Assembly: GCA_964585385.1 (NCBI GenBank)
Contig: CAZPDP010000003.1
Coordinates: forward strand, 62,001-126,000
Direction of reading: 5' to 3'
Length of the DNA stretch: 64,000 bases
Source of the DNA: JAGXLC01 sp964585385
GTDB taxonomy: Bacteria; Bacteroidota; Bacteroidia; Bacteroidales; UBA12077
The stretch's first letter is position 1. Each line of letters opens with the position of its first letter. This document shows, one piece after another, positions 28,536 to 37,390 of the stretch. The position numbers were made by a program, and so were the translations under genes. The notes under the pieces are model-generated. The model did not search any database and was not told the DNA's origin. It was given only the letters and a program-made list of their open reading frames with translations.

Positions 28536-28927
28536 TACCACTTTAACAAATTGTTTTTTTAGATATCCTCTAGTCAATATCATAGTCAATTATTAGTGGT
28601 ATAAAAAAATTCGTTAAATTCTAAAACATGGTTGATATTTGTCTATAACTTTCTTTGTGGCAAAAAGAGAATGCCACTAAGACTCTAAAACTCCAAGATA
28701 CGCAAAGNNNNNNNNNNNNNNNNNNNNNNNNNNNNNNNNNNNNNNNNNNNNNNNNNNNNNNNNNNNNNNNNNNNNNNNNNNNNNNNNNNNNNNNNNNNNN
28801 NNNNNNNCTTTGTGGCAAAAAGAGAATGCCACTAAGACTCTAAAACTCCAAGATACGCAAAGGAGGCAATAATTGTATTTAAGTTACCAACCATATATTA
28901 GAGTTTTACCAAAAATTTTGTAGTTTT
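28536..28927. repeat. Spacer with a repeat-bounded assembly gap (N at 28708-28807)
   Basis: A 55-bp sequence with the hairpin TGTGGCA...TGCCACT followed by AAGACTCTAAAAC appears at 28653-28707 and again at 28808-28862 with 100 N between. The duplication is probably an assembly overlap, so the genome may hold one copy here. The CACTAAGAC wording recalls intergenic repeats and may recur elsewhere in the genome, which would explain the break. No gene is seen. Confidence 0.85.
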
Positions 28928-29566
28928 TTACAATAAAGCTCCGAACCGTACCCCGATTACCAGGAGTGTGCCGGAATAGTTGTAATCAGTCATGGATTCA
29001 TTAAAGCGGTCTTCCACAATTTCATTTGAAAAACTTTTTCTGAGTCCTGCTCCCAGGTAAAAATCAATCATCAGTCTTTCGTAAGGATTAAGCTGGTATC
29101 CGAAAATTAAATTTATTCCGGTTTTATGGATGGTACCCTTTTTCAGTGAATGGGCGTATTCATGATATGTAAGACCGGATTCTTCGTATTCTTCCCAGTT
29201 ATAGGTGCTGTAATGAATGTTGAAATTTTGATAAACACCTCCGTAGGCAATGTAAGGGCCATTAGCAGGTTTGTTTTTACCCAGGTATATTTTATGATGC
29301 AAATCCAGACCTGCTCCTGAAAGTTTTATAAAATCATCATAAAACCAATAGGTATCTGGATTTTCATAGTAATAAACCTGCGGGGCAATTTGCAGCCAGT
29401 GATTTTCATTTTTCAGTTTTATCTCCACGTCAGTTCTCATCCCGTTAACAATCATATATTGAGGAACAAAGCCAACGGTGTAATTTGGAATAAACTCTTC
29501 CTCTTGTGCATTAGCAAAGGAAGATAATATTGCAAAAAGAGTGAGTGTCAGAATATATTTTTGCAT
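28928..29566 (-). CDS. Predicted outer-membrane beta-barrel protein (paralogue of the upstream gene)
   Basis: 212 residues with signal peptide MQKYILTLTLFAILSSFANA, then alternating aromatic/hydrophobic strands ending in a C-terminal ..GVRFGALL strand. It shares with the next gene upstream the segments VPQYMIVNGMRTDVE / YPQYLIMHGMKAGFE, the IHKTG segment and IDFYLGAGLRKS / LDFYLGVGLRKS, so the two are tandem duplicates. Function unknown; family not recognised. Last gene of a four-gene minus-strand operon. Confidence 0.8.
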   Translation of the reverse strand: MQKYILTLTLFAILSSFANAQEEEFIPNYTVGFVPQYMIVNGMRTDVEIKLKNENHWLQIAPQVYYYENPDTYWFYDDFIKLSGAGLDLHHKIYLGKNKPANGPYIAYGGVYQNFNIHYSTYNWEEYEESGLTYHEYAHSLKKGTIHKTGINLIFGYQLNPYERLMIDFYLGAGLRKSFSNEIVEDRFNESMTDYNYSGTLLVIGVRFGALL

Positions 29567-29570
29567 GGTA

Positions 29571-30146
29571 TTATTCTTTTGTAATGAAACATAATTTTAA
29601 GCCGAGCAACAGGGTGGGGCCCGTATAGGCATAATCCCAGGGCACCTCTTTATACATTTCTATATCTTTGTCCGTGTTGTAATAACTTTTCCTGAGCCCA
29701 ACGCCCAGGTAAAAGTCCAGGTAAACCGGGTCTCTTAATTCAGGCTGAATCCCTATGGTAAAACCCAGTCCTGTTTTATGAATGTTATACTGCGGTGAAT
29801 CTTCCGCTTCCGGATCTGTTATGTTAAAATAATTGTAGCTGGCATGAAAGGAAAGGTAAGGAAGCCTGTTGTGATCGGGAAGTAAGTATTTTCTGTTGTG
29901 AAAGGTTACACCAGCTCCGTATAATTCATTGTAATTTGTGATACCCGAATTGTTCTCACTGTAATATAATTCCGGTGCAGCAATAAGCCAGTTGTTATTT
30001 GTTAATGGTAATTCAAACCCCGCTTTCATTCCATGCATGATAAGATACTGGGGGTAGAATGACAAAAGGTTTTTTGCTTTGGATGGTTGACTATGGGCTG
30101 AAGTCAATATAAGCAGAAATCCGGCTACAAGGATTATTTTCTTCAT
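29571..30146 (-). CDS. Predicted outer-membrane beta-barrel protein (paralogue)
   Basis: 191 residues, signal peptide MKKIILVAGFLLILTSAHS, barrel-like body with YLDFYLGVGLRKSYYN near the C-terminus. It is paralogous to the following gene, from which it is separated by 4 bp, and lies 4 bp after the LVIVD lipoprotein gene. The tight spacing implies co-translation of a barrel pair with surface lipoproteins. Confidence 0.8.
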   Translation of the reverse strand: MKKIILVAGFLLILTSAHSQPSKAKNLLSFYPQYLIMHGMKAGFELPLTNNNWLIAAPELYYSENNSGITNYNELYGAGVTFHNRKYLLPDHNRLPYLSFHASYNYFNITDPEAEDSPQYNIHKTGLGFTIGIQPELRDPVYLDFYLGVGLRKSYYNTDKDIEMYKEVPWDYAYTGPTLLLGLKLCFITKE

Positions 30147-30150
30147 ATGT

Positions 30151-30885
30151 TTAATTGTTTATAGATATTTCACTTAACCATGTAATCGTATCACCTGAAT
30201 ATTCGTACTGATTGATACCATCCTCTCCGATAACGATGAGCAAATCATTGTAAGGAATAACATCTTTGGCGCTAATATCAAAATAATGGGTACGTTTGAT
30301 ATTTGTAACATCGGTAACATCAAATACTTTTAGACCTTCATCACACAAAAATAGTAGATTTTCATCAATACCCAATCCTTTAGGTTTTTCCATCGGGTAT
30401 TTTTTTACAAGTTCAGGAATGGAAGGATTGCTGATATCCACTATTTGCAGTTCGTTGGTGTTTCTGCCGCACCAGCTGTCCACACTCAATGTTACATAGG
30501 CATATTTTTCATCTACTACGACAGGGTCACAGCTGTATATATGTTCAAAGTAAGAAATTTTCCCGGGATTAGCAGGGTCTGATACTCCGTAGATATACAT
30601 GCCCCATTGGGTGCCGAAGAACAATAAACTGTCCCGGCTGTGGATAGTCTCAATCCCAAAACCTATGGGCTTTTCATTTACTTGTACAGGATTTTCAGGC
30701 TGCTGAATATTAAATATTTGCAGATTTTCCCATCCAACCGTATAAAGATGGTTTTTGTTAATCGTAAATCTTGCCAGTGAGCCACCCTGTCCGGTGGAAT
30801 CGGAGGAAGAATCAAGGGCGCCTTCCGAACAGCCGAATAACAGGACTGAAAGAAGTATTCTTAAAGATAGTATAAGCTTTTTCAT
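30151..30885 (-). CDS. LVIVD-repeat lipoprotein
   Basis: 244 residues with a lipobox-like LLSVLLFGCSEG. Repeats such as LQIFNIQQPENPVQV, MYIYGVSDPANPGKI and LQIVDISNPSIPELV match the LVIVD repeat, which is thought to form a beta-propeller. Surface or periplasmic binding role; ligand unknown. It is preceded by a shorter LVIVD-like gene (17 bp) and followed by the barrel pair. Confidence 0.85.
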   Translation of the reverse strand: MKKLILSLRILLSVLLFGCSEGALDSSSDSTGQGGSLARFTINKNHLYTVGWENLQIFNIQQPENPVQVNEKPIGFGIETIHSRDSLLFFGTQWGMYIYGVSDPANPGKISYFEHIYSCDPVVVDEKYAYVTLSVDSWCGRNTNELQIVDISNPSIPELVKKYPMEKPKGLGIDENLLFLCDEGLKVFDVTDVTNIKRTHYFDISAKDVIPYNDLLIVIGEDGINQYEYSGDTITWLSEISINN

Positions 30886-30902
30886 TTTTCTGAATTTAAA
30901 AG

Positions 30903-31400
30903 TTATTCATTTTTTTTCCAGGCTACAATGACTGTATTCTCAGGGCGGTTACTTTTCCTGAATTCGTAAGGCGTATATCCTGTTGGAGGAGCAGGTTCAG
31001 GCAAAACATTTTCCAGCCTTTTCACTAATTCAGGAGCATTTCTGTTTCCAATATCAATAGCTACCAGGTCAATGGCATTGTCGGCATAGAGGATGTTGTT
31101 TTTTACAGCCAAATCTATACATCCCGGAATTCGGATGAAACCTTCCTTTTGGGGATTTAAAGGATTACTGTTATTGATAACATGAATGCCTTCGTATTTC
31201 TCTGTTACAAAAAGATAATCCCCTTTTATATAAATTTTGGCAATGTTCTTCATAGAGCGGGGTTCCTCAAAACTTACGGATTTTCGCAGGTCGTCAATAT
31301 CCATGAGTACAGGATAGTAGTCGTAGTTCATTGCTGGATCAGTATCAGCCGAAAAACCGAACACCAGCAATACAGAGAAAAAAATTATTAGTTTTTTCAT
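30903..31400 (-). CDS. Short LVIVD-like secreted protein
   Basis: 165 residues, signal peptide MKKLIIFFSVLLVFGFSA without a clear lipobox Cys. It has two or three LVIVD-type units (YEGIHVINNSNPLNPQKEG, IDLVAIDIGNRNAPELV). That is too few repeats for a full propeller, so it may pair with the next LVIVD protein or be a truncated relative. First gene of the operon; no exact -7 element is seen upstream. Confidence 0.75.
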   Translation of the reverse strand: MKKLIIFFSVLLVFGFSADTDPAMNYDYYPVLMDIDDLRKSVSFEEPRSMKNIAKIYIKGDYLFVTEKYEGIHVINNSNPLNPQKEGFIRIPGCIDLAVKNNILYADNAIDLVAIDIGNRNAPELVKRLENVLPEPAPPTGYTPYEFRKSNRPENTVIVAWKKNE

Positions 31401-31564
31401 GGTTTAGTGATTTAGTTTCAGGGTTTTTTATAAAGACGTGTTCTCATGAAAAAGGGTTGAGTGTAAATGTTAAATTATTATTAAAGTATGGATATGTATT
31501 TAATTTATTACTTAATCCAGGGCCTTCAAAAAAAATCGAAAGCCCGCGTGGTTTCCGGCAGAAA

Positions 31565-32152
31565 TCAGATGTATATAAGCCCTTCATATTTATCGCCATA
31601 AGTAATGTGCAGTTTGTTGCTGTATCGAATTGCAGCAATTAATGCAAGCAACGCATCGAAATGGTGCCAGCTGATAACTGAATAATCATCGATTTTCAGG
31701 TAGGATATTTCCTCCAGCTTAGAAAGGCATCCTTTAATAAATTCATTTCCCACCTTGTATCCGCATGATTTAAGATTGTATTTTTTAGCCAGTGCTTTGG
31801 GGTAGGTTTCTTTGATATCAATGCCCATCTTTTCAATTTCAGTTTTCAGGCTAATAGCTCTTGCTGTAAGACCGCCCAAAAACATAGGAGACATAGCATT
31901 CAATTGTCTGTCACATAAACGGTAAAAATAGTCCTGGTAAGTTTCACTGTCACAATAGGCGCCCGGAAGTGATAAAGGAGCATCGATGAAAATGATGTCC
32001 GGCCTGTTATCTTTGATAAGGCCAGTGATAAACCGGTCAGCATCCGTATCTTTTGAGGCCCGGTAAAAGCGGGTTAGGTCACCGCTCTTTTCGCAAATAA
32101 CGGTATTCCCGGATAGTTTTTTGCCAAAATCGATTCCCCATACTGGTCCCAT
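31565..32152 (-). CDS. DUF429-family protein (RNase H-like fold)
   Basis: 195 residues. N-terminal WGIDFGKKLSGNTVI, central IIFIDAPLSLPGAYC and C-terminal HHFDALLALIAAIRY fit the DUF429 pattern of acidic residues in an RNase H-like fold. The molecular function is not established. It lies 11 bp from the M48 peptidase gene upstream and may be co-transcribed. Confidence 0.82.
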   Translation of the reverse strand: MGPVWGIDFGKKLSGNTVICEKSGDLTRFYRASKDTDADRFITGLIKDNRPDIIFIDAPLSLPGAYCDSETYQDYFYRLCDRQLNAMSPMFLGGLTARAISLKTEIEKMGIDIKETYPKALAKKYNLKSCGYKVGNEFIKGCLSKLEEISYLKIDDYSVISWHHFDALLALIAAIRYSNKLHITYGDKYEGLIYI

Positions 32153-32163
32153 ATTTGTGGATT

Positions 32164-32961
32164 TTATGGCAGACTGTTTATGAATTCCTGGTATCGTTCC
32201 GGGAATTTTTCGCCATCCGGAGAATTAATGTTTTTCCAGACCTCGTCAATGGCATCCACTCTGTTCCCCGGGTTAGGATGAGTGCTGAGAAACTCAGGTA
32301 CTCGCGAACCCCCTTCGAGCTTTTCAAAGAATCCGGCTACACCTTTAGGATACAATTCTGTATCCGCTGAGTATTTTACAGCGTATTCATCGGCTTCATA
32401 CTCGTGAGCTCTGCTAAAGGCCAGTCCGGCAGCTCCGTTAGCAAGCGCTGCTGCAATTTCAGCCCACTTCTCAGGATTTTCTCCCAGAATAAGTTCTGTA
32501 ATAAATTGAAGGCCGTATGTTTTTGTCATTTGCTGGGTGGAATGCCGCCTGTCGACATGGGCCATTTCATGTGCCATAACACCGCCGAATTGAGCTTCAT
32601 CATCCAGGTATTTGATAAGTCCTGTATAGAAATACATATATCCGCCGGGAACAGCAAAAGCATTGAGAACTGAATCCTCCTTTATGATCCTCACTTTCCA
32701 TGTGAAATCATCTGCATGGTTTAAATCATCAGATTCCAGCAGGTCATTAAGGATTCTGTTTAAATGTTCATAAGCAGTGGAATACTGGTTTTCATCCAGC
32801 ACATCATATTCATTGCTGTTCATTATTTCCCGGTCAAAGTCTTCTCCAAATTGTTTGTCTTGCTCCAGGGTAAAAATATTAACTCCACCGTCTTTTTCAC
32901 AGGAATTAAAAATGAGTCCGGTAAAGAATAGCAATGAGAAGACCAGAATTAAATTTTTCAT
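32164..32961 (-). CDS. M48-family metallopeptidase lipoprotein
   Basis: 265 residues from ATG 32961; the in-frame TTG at 32991 would overlap the -7 element. Lipobox-type signal (FTGLIFNSCEKD). Zinc motif HEMAHVDRRHS (HExxH) and the downstream Glu in AHEYEADEYAVKY are intact, so an active periplasmic or outer-membrane-facing protease is expected, BepA/LoiP-like in layout. It probably takes part in envelope protein quality control. Confidence 0.93.
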   Translation of the reverse strand: MKNLILVFSLLFFTGLIFNSCEKDGGVNIFTLEQDKQFGEDFDREIMNSNEYDVLDENQYSTAYEHLNRILNDLLESDDLNHADDFTWKVRIIKEDSVLNAFAVPGGYMYFYTGLIKYLDDEAQFGGVMAHEMAHVDRRHSTQQMTKTYGLQFITELILGENPEKWAEIAAALANGAAGLAFSRAHEYEADEYAVKYSADTELYPKGVAGFFEKLEGGSRVPEFLSTHPNPGNRVDAIDEVWKNINSPDGEKFPERYQEFINSLP

Positions 32962-32988
32962 AAAAATTATATTTTCTATTATACGTTC

Positions 32989-32996
32989 CAAAATTA
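32989..32996 (-). promoter_or_regulatory. -7 element (TAATTTTG) for the M48 lipoprotein
   Basis: Exact TAnnTTTG on the minus strand, 27 bp before ATG 32961. It supports the chosen start. Confidence 0.55.
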
Positions 32997-33114
32997 AGAA
33001 AAGTTCTTAATTAATATCTTTTCATTTCATTCTGTTCAGTCATGAATAGATAACTACTGATGCGATAATAATCATTAAAAGTTTTATATTGAAAAATAGA
33101 TTATAAGACCATTC

Positions 33115-33762
33115 CTATTTATACACGCTGATGATTCCTCTTTCGATGGCTTTTTTGATAATACCTACAGAATTGTTTGCATGTAATTTCTGCATAATAT
33201 TTTTTCTGTGAGATTCCACTGTATTTTGGGAGATGTTTAATTTTTTGGCAATCTGGGCTGTTTTAAATTCCTGGAAAATCAATCGAATGATGTCTTTTTC
33301 CCTGCGGGTTAATTCCTTATTGTTGTTTTCTTGCAGATCAAAAAGCGAGAAGTATTTTTCTTTTGTTTTGTTGCAAAAATAGCGTTTTCCCTTCATTACT
33401 TCATTAATAGCTTTTTTTAGTTCTTGAAAATCAGATGTTTTCGACACGTATCCCCGAATACCACAGGTAATAAGTTGGCTGATAACCCATTCACTATCGT
33501 GCATAGAAAAAACAATGGTTTTTGTGAAAGGCGAATTTTGTATTATAATTTTTTGTAAATCAATACCTTCAAATTCTGGTAAAGACAAGTCAATAATGGC
33601 GATATCAACAAAATTTTTTTCTAAGATTTCTGTGGTCTCATCTTTTGATTTTGCTGTTCCAATAATACGGTAATTCGTTTCATTTGACAAAAGCCTCGTG
33701 ACACCGCTCAAAACCACTTCGTGGTCGTCCACTATCAGGATATTTATCGATTTGTTTGTCAT
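33115..33762 (-). CDS. LuxR/NarL-type response regulator
   Basis: 215 residues. The receiver domain has Asp12/Asp13 (LIVDDHE) and phosphoacceptor Asp58 (IAIIDLSLPEF), then a GerE-type HTH (LTRREKDIIRLI...IAKKLNISQNTVESHRKNIMQKLHA). It lies 5 bp downstream of the histidine kinase gene, so the two form a two-component pair. Target genes are probably the divergent lipoprotein/barrel cluster (see the direct repeats at 35967). Confidence 0.95.
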   Translation of the reverse strand: MTNKSINILIVDDHEVVLSGVTRLLSNETNYRIIGTAKSKDETTEILEKNFVDIAIIDLSLPEFEGIDLQKIIIQNSPFTKTIVFSMHDSEWVISQLITCGIRGYVSKTSDFQELKKAINEVMKGKRYFCNKTKEKYFSLFDLQENNNKELTRREKDIIRLIFQEFKTAQIAKKLNISQNTVESHRKNIMQKLHANNSVGIIKKAIERGIISVYK

Positions 33763-33767
33763 GATTA

Positions 33768-35843
33768 TTATTTTATCGGAAGTTCAATTTCTAATATTGT
33801 TCCTTTTTTATCGGATTTTATATTAAGGTTTCCATTAAGAAGTTCAGCTCTGAGTTTTATGTTTTCCAGTCCGAGTCCCTGGTTTAAATTCGTTTTTTCC
33901 TCTTTGTCAAACCCCTTTCCATCATCCTCAACATAAATATAAAGAGAATTTTTGTGTTTATGGATTTGTATGTTGGATTTGCTGGCATTGGAATGTTTGA
34001 TAATATTGGTAATAGCTTCCTGTAATATTCGATAACTGTGAAATTTAATATCTTCTGGTATTTTTCCGTTCCAATTAGCAGGAGGGTAAAATTCCAGTTG
34101 AATGTTGAGTTCGCCGTGTTTATTATACTCCTCAATAAGGTTTTCAATAATCGAAATGTAATCGTATTCCCTGAATTTAGGAGGGGTTAGGTTATTTATA
34201 ATGTTTCTGATTTCCGTATGAGTTTTGTGGATGTAACTGGTAATTTCGTTCAGTGATTCCAGGTTTTCGGTTTCTCTGGCATTTTCAATCTTAAGACGTA
34301 GTCCGGTAAGTTTGCTTCCCAGTTCATCGTGCAGTTCTTTGGCCAGGCGTTTTTTTTCAGTCTCCTGCAAGCGGAGTTTTTTTTGGATTTTCTGATTTCT
34401 TTTGTTCTTGAAGTACTTTTTTCTTTGGTAAGAAATCAGGAAAGACAGTAAAAAAATGCCTGCAGGTATAAGCCAGCGATAATTATAAGCCGGATTTTGA
34501 AAGAATGATATCTCGTAATACTGATTATTGTAACTAAGAGAAATCCGGGTTTTATTATTTTTCGTGTTAATAATTCCAATATTGTAGCTTCCAGTGCAAT
34601 CATCATCTGAATCTATCTTTGTCAGCACATTAAATGCATTGTCCGTTATTAAAAATCCGGATGAGGAAGGAAAAATAATTTCCTGACCCGGAATTGCTTT
34701 ATTAATATCCAGGTAATGAGGATTTCCTGTACAATCAATCGGCAAACTGATTTGATTTGTGATTTCAAGGTCATTGTTTAAGATATAGATTATACCATCC
34801 CGGTCAAGCATGTAGTTTTTATCCCATTCCTCCCGGTTATAATTAAATAGTGAAATGTCTTTATAATCTTTTACAAGGGTATCGAGTCTAACCTGATTTA
34901 CTTTTTCCCCCTTTAAATTGAAAAGACAGATAAACGCGTCTCCTCCTTTTTTGGATCGGTCGTGAAAATGAACCAGCAAATTTTTTTTCTTCCCCGAGGC
35001 AACAACATTAACCGCTGTATAGGAAGGAGCTCCTTTGAATTCAAAAGGGTTAAAGAAAAAATCCAGGTTTTTGTTAAATACTAATAGCCAGGAGCTGTTG
35101 TCATTGTATGGATAGGTGCAGGTATCCGGATAATTGTCAGAAGCGCTGGTTTCCCCTATAATTTCCCTATATCCGTCACCATCTAAATCTTCCATATAAA
35201 GGTTTTTAAACCGTAAACCAAATTTAGGAGATTTATATATTTTATCATTATGGATGTCAACAGCATAGAGCCTCCTGGGCGTCATAGAAAAACCAGCGTC
35301 AATGGCAAAGTACATTTCCCTGTATCCATCTCCATTGATATCTTGTTCACCAACAGATCTTACTCTCACGTCCACTTTCTGTTCTTTTACAAAAGAGGTA
35401 GTAGCAATAAATTGCCGCTTACGAATATATTCTCCATCTTTTTCAGGGTTGATTAAATAATAAAATATGGAATCTTTATGACTGGTAAAAGCCCATATTT
35501 CTTTAATTTGGTTGTTGTCATAGTCTCCAAATAGTAATGGAGTATCCTGTAAGCTTTTTTCATTCAGATTCCAGATACCATAAAAACTGTTGTTTTCTGG
35601 TTCATGGATTTTAACCAGTCCTTGATTAAGCGGGGAATAGCTGGTTGACACAACCTGTTCCCTTTTGCCGTTTCCAAAAATGTCCTGGTAAAAAATCCCG
35701 GTTTTCTTGCTATATTTTCGATGCTCAGCAATTGAGCCCTTATACTTTGTAATCAATACCGGCAAAACCAAAACAGAAACAGCACCTGCGATAAGTGCTA
35801 TTACTAACGGATGCGCTGCTATGTAAGCCAATGTTTTCTTCAA
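33768..35843 (-). CDS. Sensor histidine kinase with FG-GAP-like periplasmic domain
   Basis: 691 residues. TM1 is at about 12-31 and TM2 at about 460-480 (YRWLIPAGIFLLSFLISYQ). The 430 residues between are periplasmic and contain FG-GAP/EF-like loops (DINGDGYREMYF, DLDGDGYREIIG), which suggests a beta-propeller that binds Ca2+ or a polymer. The cytoplasmic part is HisKA_3 with phosphoacceptor His505 (AKELHDELGSKLTGLRLK) and a HATPase (EAITNIIKHSNAS, DDGKGFD, GLGLENI). The start is TTG at 35843: an in-frame TAA lies just upstream and no early ATG exists. Confidence 0.92.
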   Translation of the reverse strand: MKKTLAYIAAHPLVIALIAGAVSVLVLPVLITKYKGSIAEHRKYSKKTGIFYQDIFGNGKREQVVSTSYSPLNQGLVKIHEPENNSFYGIWNLNEKSLQDTPLLFGDYDNNQIKEIWAFTSHKDSIFYYLINPEKDGEYIRKRQFIATTSFVKEQKVDVRVRSVGEQDINGDGYREMYFAIDAGFSMTPRRLYAVDIHNDKIYKSPKFGLRFKNLYMEDLDGDGYREIIGETSASDNYPDTCTYPYNDNSSWLLVFNKNLDFFFNPFEFKGAPSYTAVNVVASGKKKNLLVHFHDRSKKGGDAFICLFNLKGEKVNQVRLDTLVKDYKDISLFNYNREEWDKNYMLDRDGIIYILNNDLEITNQISLPIDCTGNPHYLDINKAIPGQEIIFPSSSGFLITDNAFNVLTKIDSDDDCTGSYNIGIINTKNNKTRISLSYNNQYYEISFFQNPAYNYRWLIPAGIFLLSFLISYQRKKYFKNKRNQKIQKKLRLQETEKKRLAKELHDELGSKLTGLRLKIENARETENLESLNEITSYIHKTHTEIRNIINNLTPPKFREYDYISIIENLIEEYNKHGELNIQLEFYPPANWNGKIPEDIKFHSYRILQEAITNIIKHSNASKSNIQIHKHKNSLYIYVEDDGKGFDKEEKTNLNQGLGLENIKLRAELLNGNLNIKSDKKGTILEIELPIK

Positions 35844-35966
35844 ATAGCTGGTTTTTTATACTAAGATAATATTTTTTCATTCCAAACAACCGCTTAAAAA
35901 ATTTAGAATACTTCTAAATAATGCCAGGTCTTAGGTTTAACCTTTATTTTAAACATGCTTATAACC

Positions 35967-36002
35967 GTTTTCCGTGATTCAAAAATCACTGTTTTCCGTG
36001 AT
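35967..36002. promoter_or_regulatory. Perfect 12-bp direct repeat, candidate response-regulator operator
   Basis: GTTTTCCGTGAT occurs at 35967-35978 and 35991-36002 (24-bp period, about two helical turns). An inverted repeat GTGATT-CAAA-AATCAC (35974-35989) overlaps the first copy. The second copy is centred about 40 bp before the predicted start from the -7 element at 36024, a usual activator position. Confidence 0.6.
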
Positions 36003-36023
36003 ATAGCGGAAGCGTTATAAAAA

Positions 36024-36031
36024 TATATTTG
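36024..36031 (+). promoter_or_regulatory. -7 element (TATATTTG) for the Ig-like lipoprotein operon
   Basis: Exact TAnnTTTG match, 33 bp before ATG 36065. No TTG at -33, consistent with dependence on an activator. Confidence 0.6.
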
Positions 36032-36064
36032 CTGTATCCTATTAATAACCTAAAAACACTGAAT

Positions 36065-37366
36065 ATGAAAACCAGACTTTTTATTATTCTTTTCTTTGTT
36101 TCAGGGCTGCTTTTTTATTACTCATGCAGCGAGAAATTTCCTAACCCCAGCCCTGAAAATATTTCGGAGGGTGAAACCAATGTAAGTATTCAAATTCAAT
36201 CTTTGCCGGACAATGCAGTAGGTAAAAATGGCGTAGTGGTAGTAATGGAAGATGGTAAGATTTATTCCAATAAGCTATTTACTGCTGAAGAAGGTACTCA
36301 GGTAACTACCTATATCCCGGCGAATAAAAAGTACGATATCATGTTATACATCCTTGAAGAAGGAGAATGGGATCCGAAGGAAGGCTTCCATAGCGGCTGG
36401 TATGCAATGGTATATAATCAGGAAGTAACTGATCAGAAACCCAATCTGAATTTTATAGCCAAAAACTGGGGAACCAGCTTTTCGAGTCCAGGATATCTGG
36501 AAAGTATCGTATACTGCAACATACTAGAGCCGGATCATGGAGATGAATATGAAGCGGGAAATATCATCAACGTGGAAGTTTCTGCGGGCGATAATGGTTC
36601 AGGGCAGATTACCGAGCTGGAGCTGTTCCTTGATGGAAGCTCCATAGCTACAATGGAGGATGCTCCTTATTACCATGATATTAATACAAAAGACATGGGA
36701 GAGGGAGAACACATCCTGAAAGCTGTTGCTACAAACGATAATGATATTAGCATCACGGATGAAGTGACTTTTTCTATTGTTAAGGACGCTTCAACAGCTC
36801 CAACAGTATATTTCTACAACCTGGATAATAATGAAGAAATAGAGCAGGGGAAATTGCAAGATATTGGAATATATGTGTCTGATGACGGAGAGATAAAAGA
36901 AGCAAAGCTATTTATTGATGGCATTGAAGTCAATGATTTTGATGAAATAGACAATTACCTTGAATATAGCTGGAAAACTGAAAACTATGATGTTGGAACT
37001 CATGAAATTAAAGCTACCGTTACAGATAATGATAACAACCAGCGCAGTGCATTACTGAATGTTGAAATAACAGAGACAGACCGTCCCATTATCTATTTTT
37101 ACCAACCTAATGATGGAGAAGTAATCAATCAGGATGTAGTATATACTGTAAAATTGAATGCATATGATCCGGATGGTATCAGCAATGTACGGTTGTATAT
37201 TGACAATTCCTACAGTTCCATCACGCTAAACCAGATTGGAACCAATACATATTCATACGACTGGGATACTTCAACTGAATCTACAGGGGAACATGAACTG
37301 GAGATTTATGCCAGAGATGAGAATGGATATTACAGGACAAGAACAATTCATGTTACAATTCAATAA
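36065..37366 (+). CDS. Ig-like-domain lipoprotein
   Basis: 433 residues from ATG 36065 (MKTRLFIILFFVSGLLFYYSC, lipobox Cys). After an N-terminal domain of about 140 residues come three bacterial Ig-like units marked by ITELELFLDGSSIATME, IKEAKLFIDGIEVNDFDE and ISNVRLYIDNSYSSI, each followed by W/H-E-L/I-KA strands. Such arrays usually bind glycans or act as spacers for surface lipoproteins. It is the first gene of a cluster divergent from the two-component system and followed by a barrel and another lipoprotein. Confidence 0.85.
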   Translation: MKTRLFIILFFVSGLLFYYSCSEKFPNPSPENISEGETNVSIQIQSLPDNAVGKNGVVVVMEDGKIYSNKLFTAEEGTQVTTYIPANKKYDIMLYILEEGEWDPKEGFHSGWYAMVYNQEVTDQKPNLNFIAKNWGTSFSSPGYLESIVYCNILEPDHGDEYEAGNIINVEVSAGDNGSGQITELELFLDGSSIATMEDAPYYHDINTKDMGEGEHILKAVATNDNDISITDEVTFSIVKDASTAPTVYFYNLDNNEEIEQGKLQDIGIYVSDDGEIKEAKLFIDGIEVNDFDEIDNYLEYSWKTENYDVGTHEIKATVTDNDNNQRSALLNVEITETDRPIIYFYQPNDGEVINQDVVYTVKLNAYDPDGISNVRLYIDNSYSSITLNQIGTNTYSYDWDTSTESTGEHELEIYARDENGYYRTRTIHVTIQ

Positions 37367-37390
37367 ATTCTAATGCAAAAATTCACTATT

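Noticed and set aside
28535..28602. Terminator after lplA (ATACCACT..AGTGGTAT)
   Set aside because: The 8-bp arms are about 50 nt apart and followed by As, not Ts, on the relevant strand; too weak to call.
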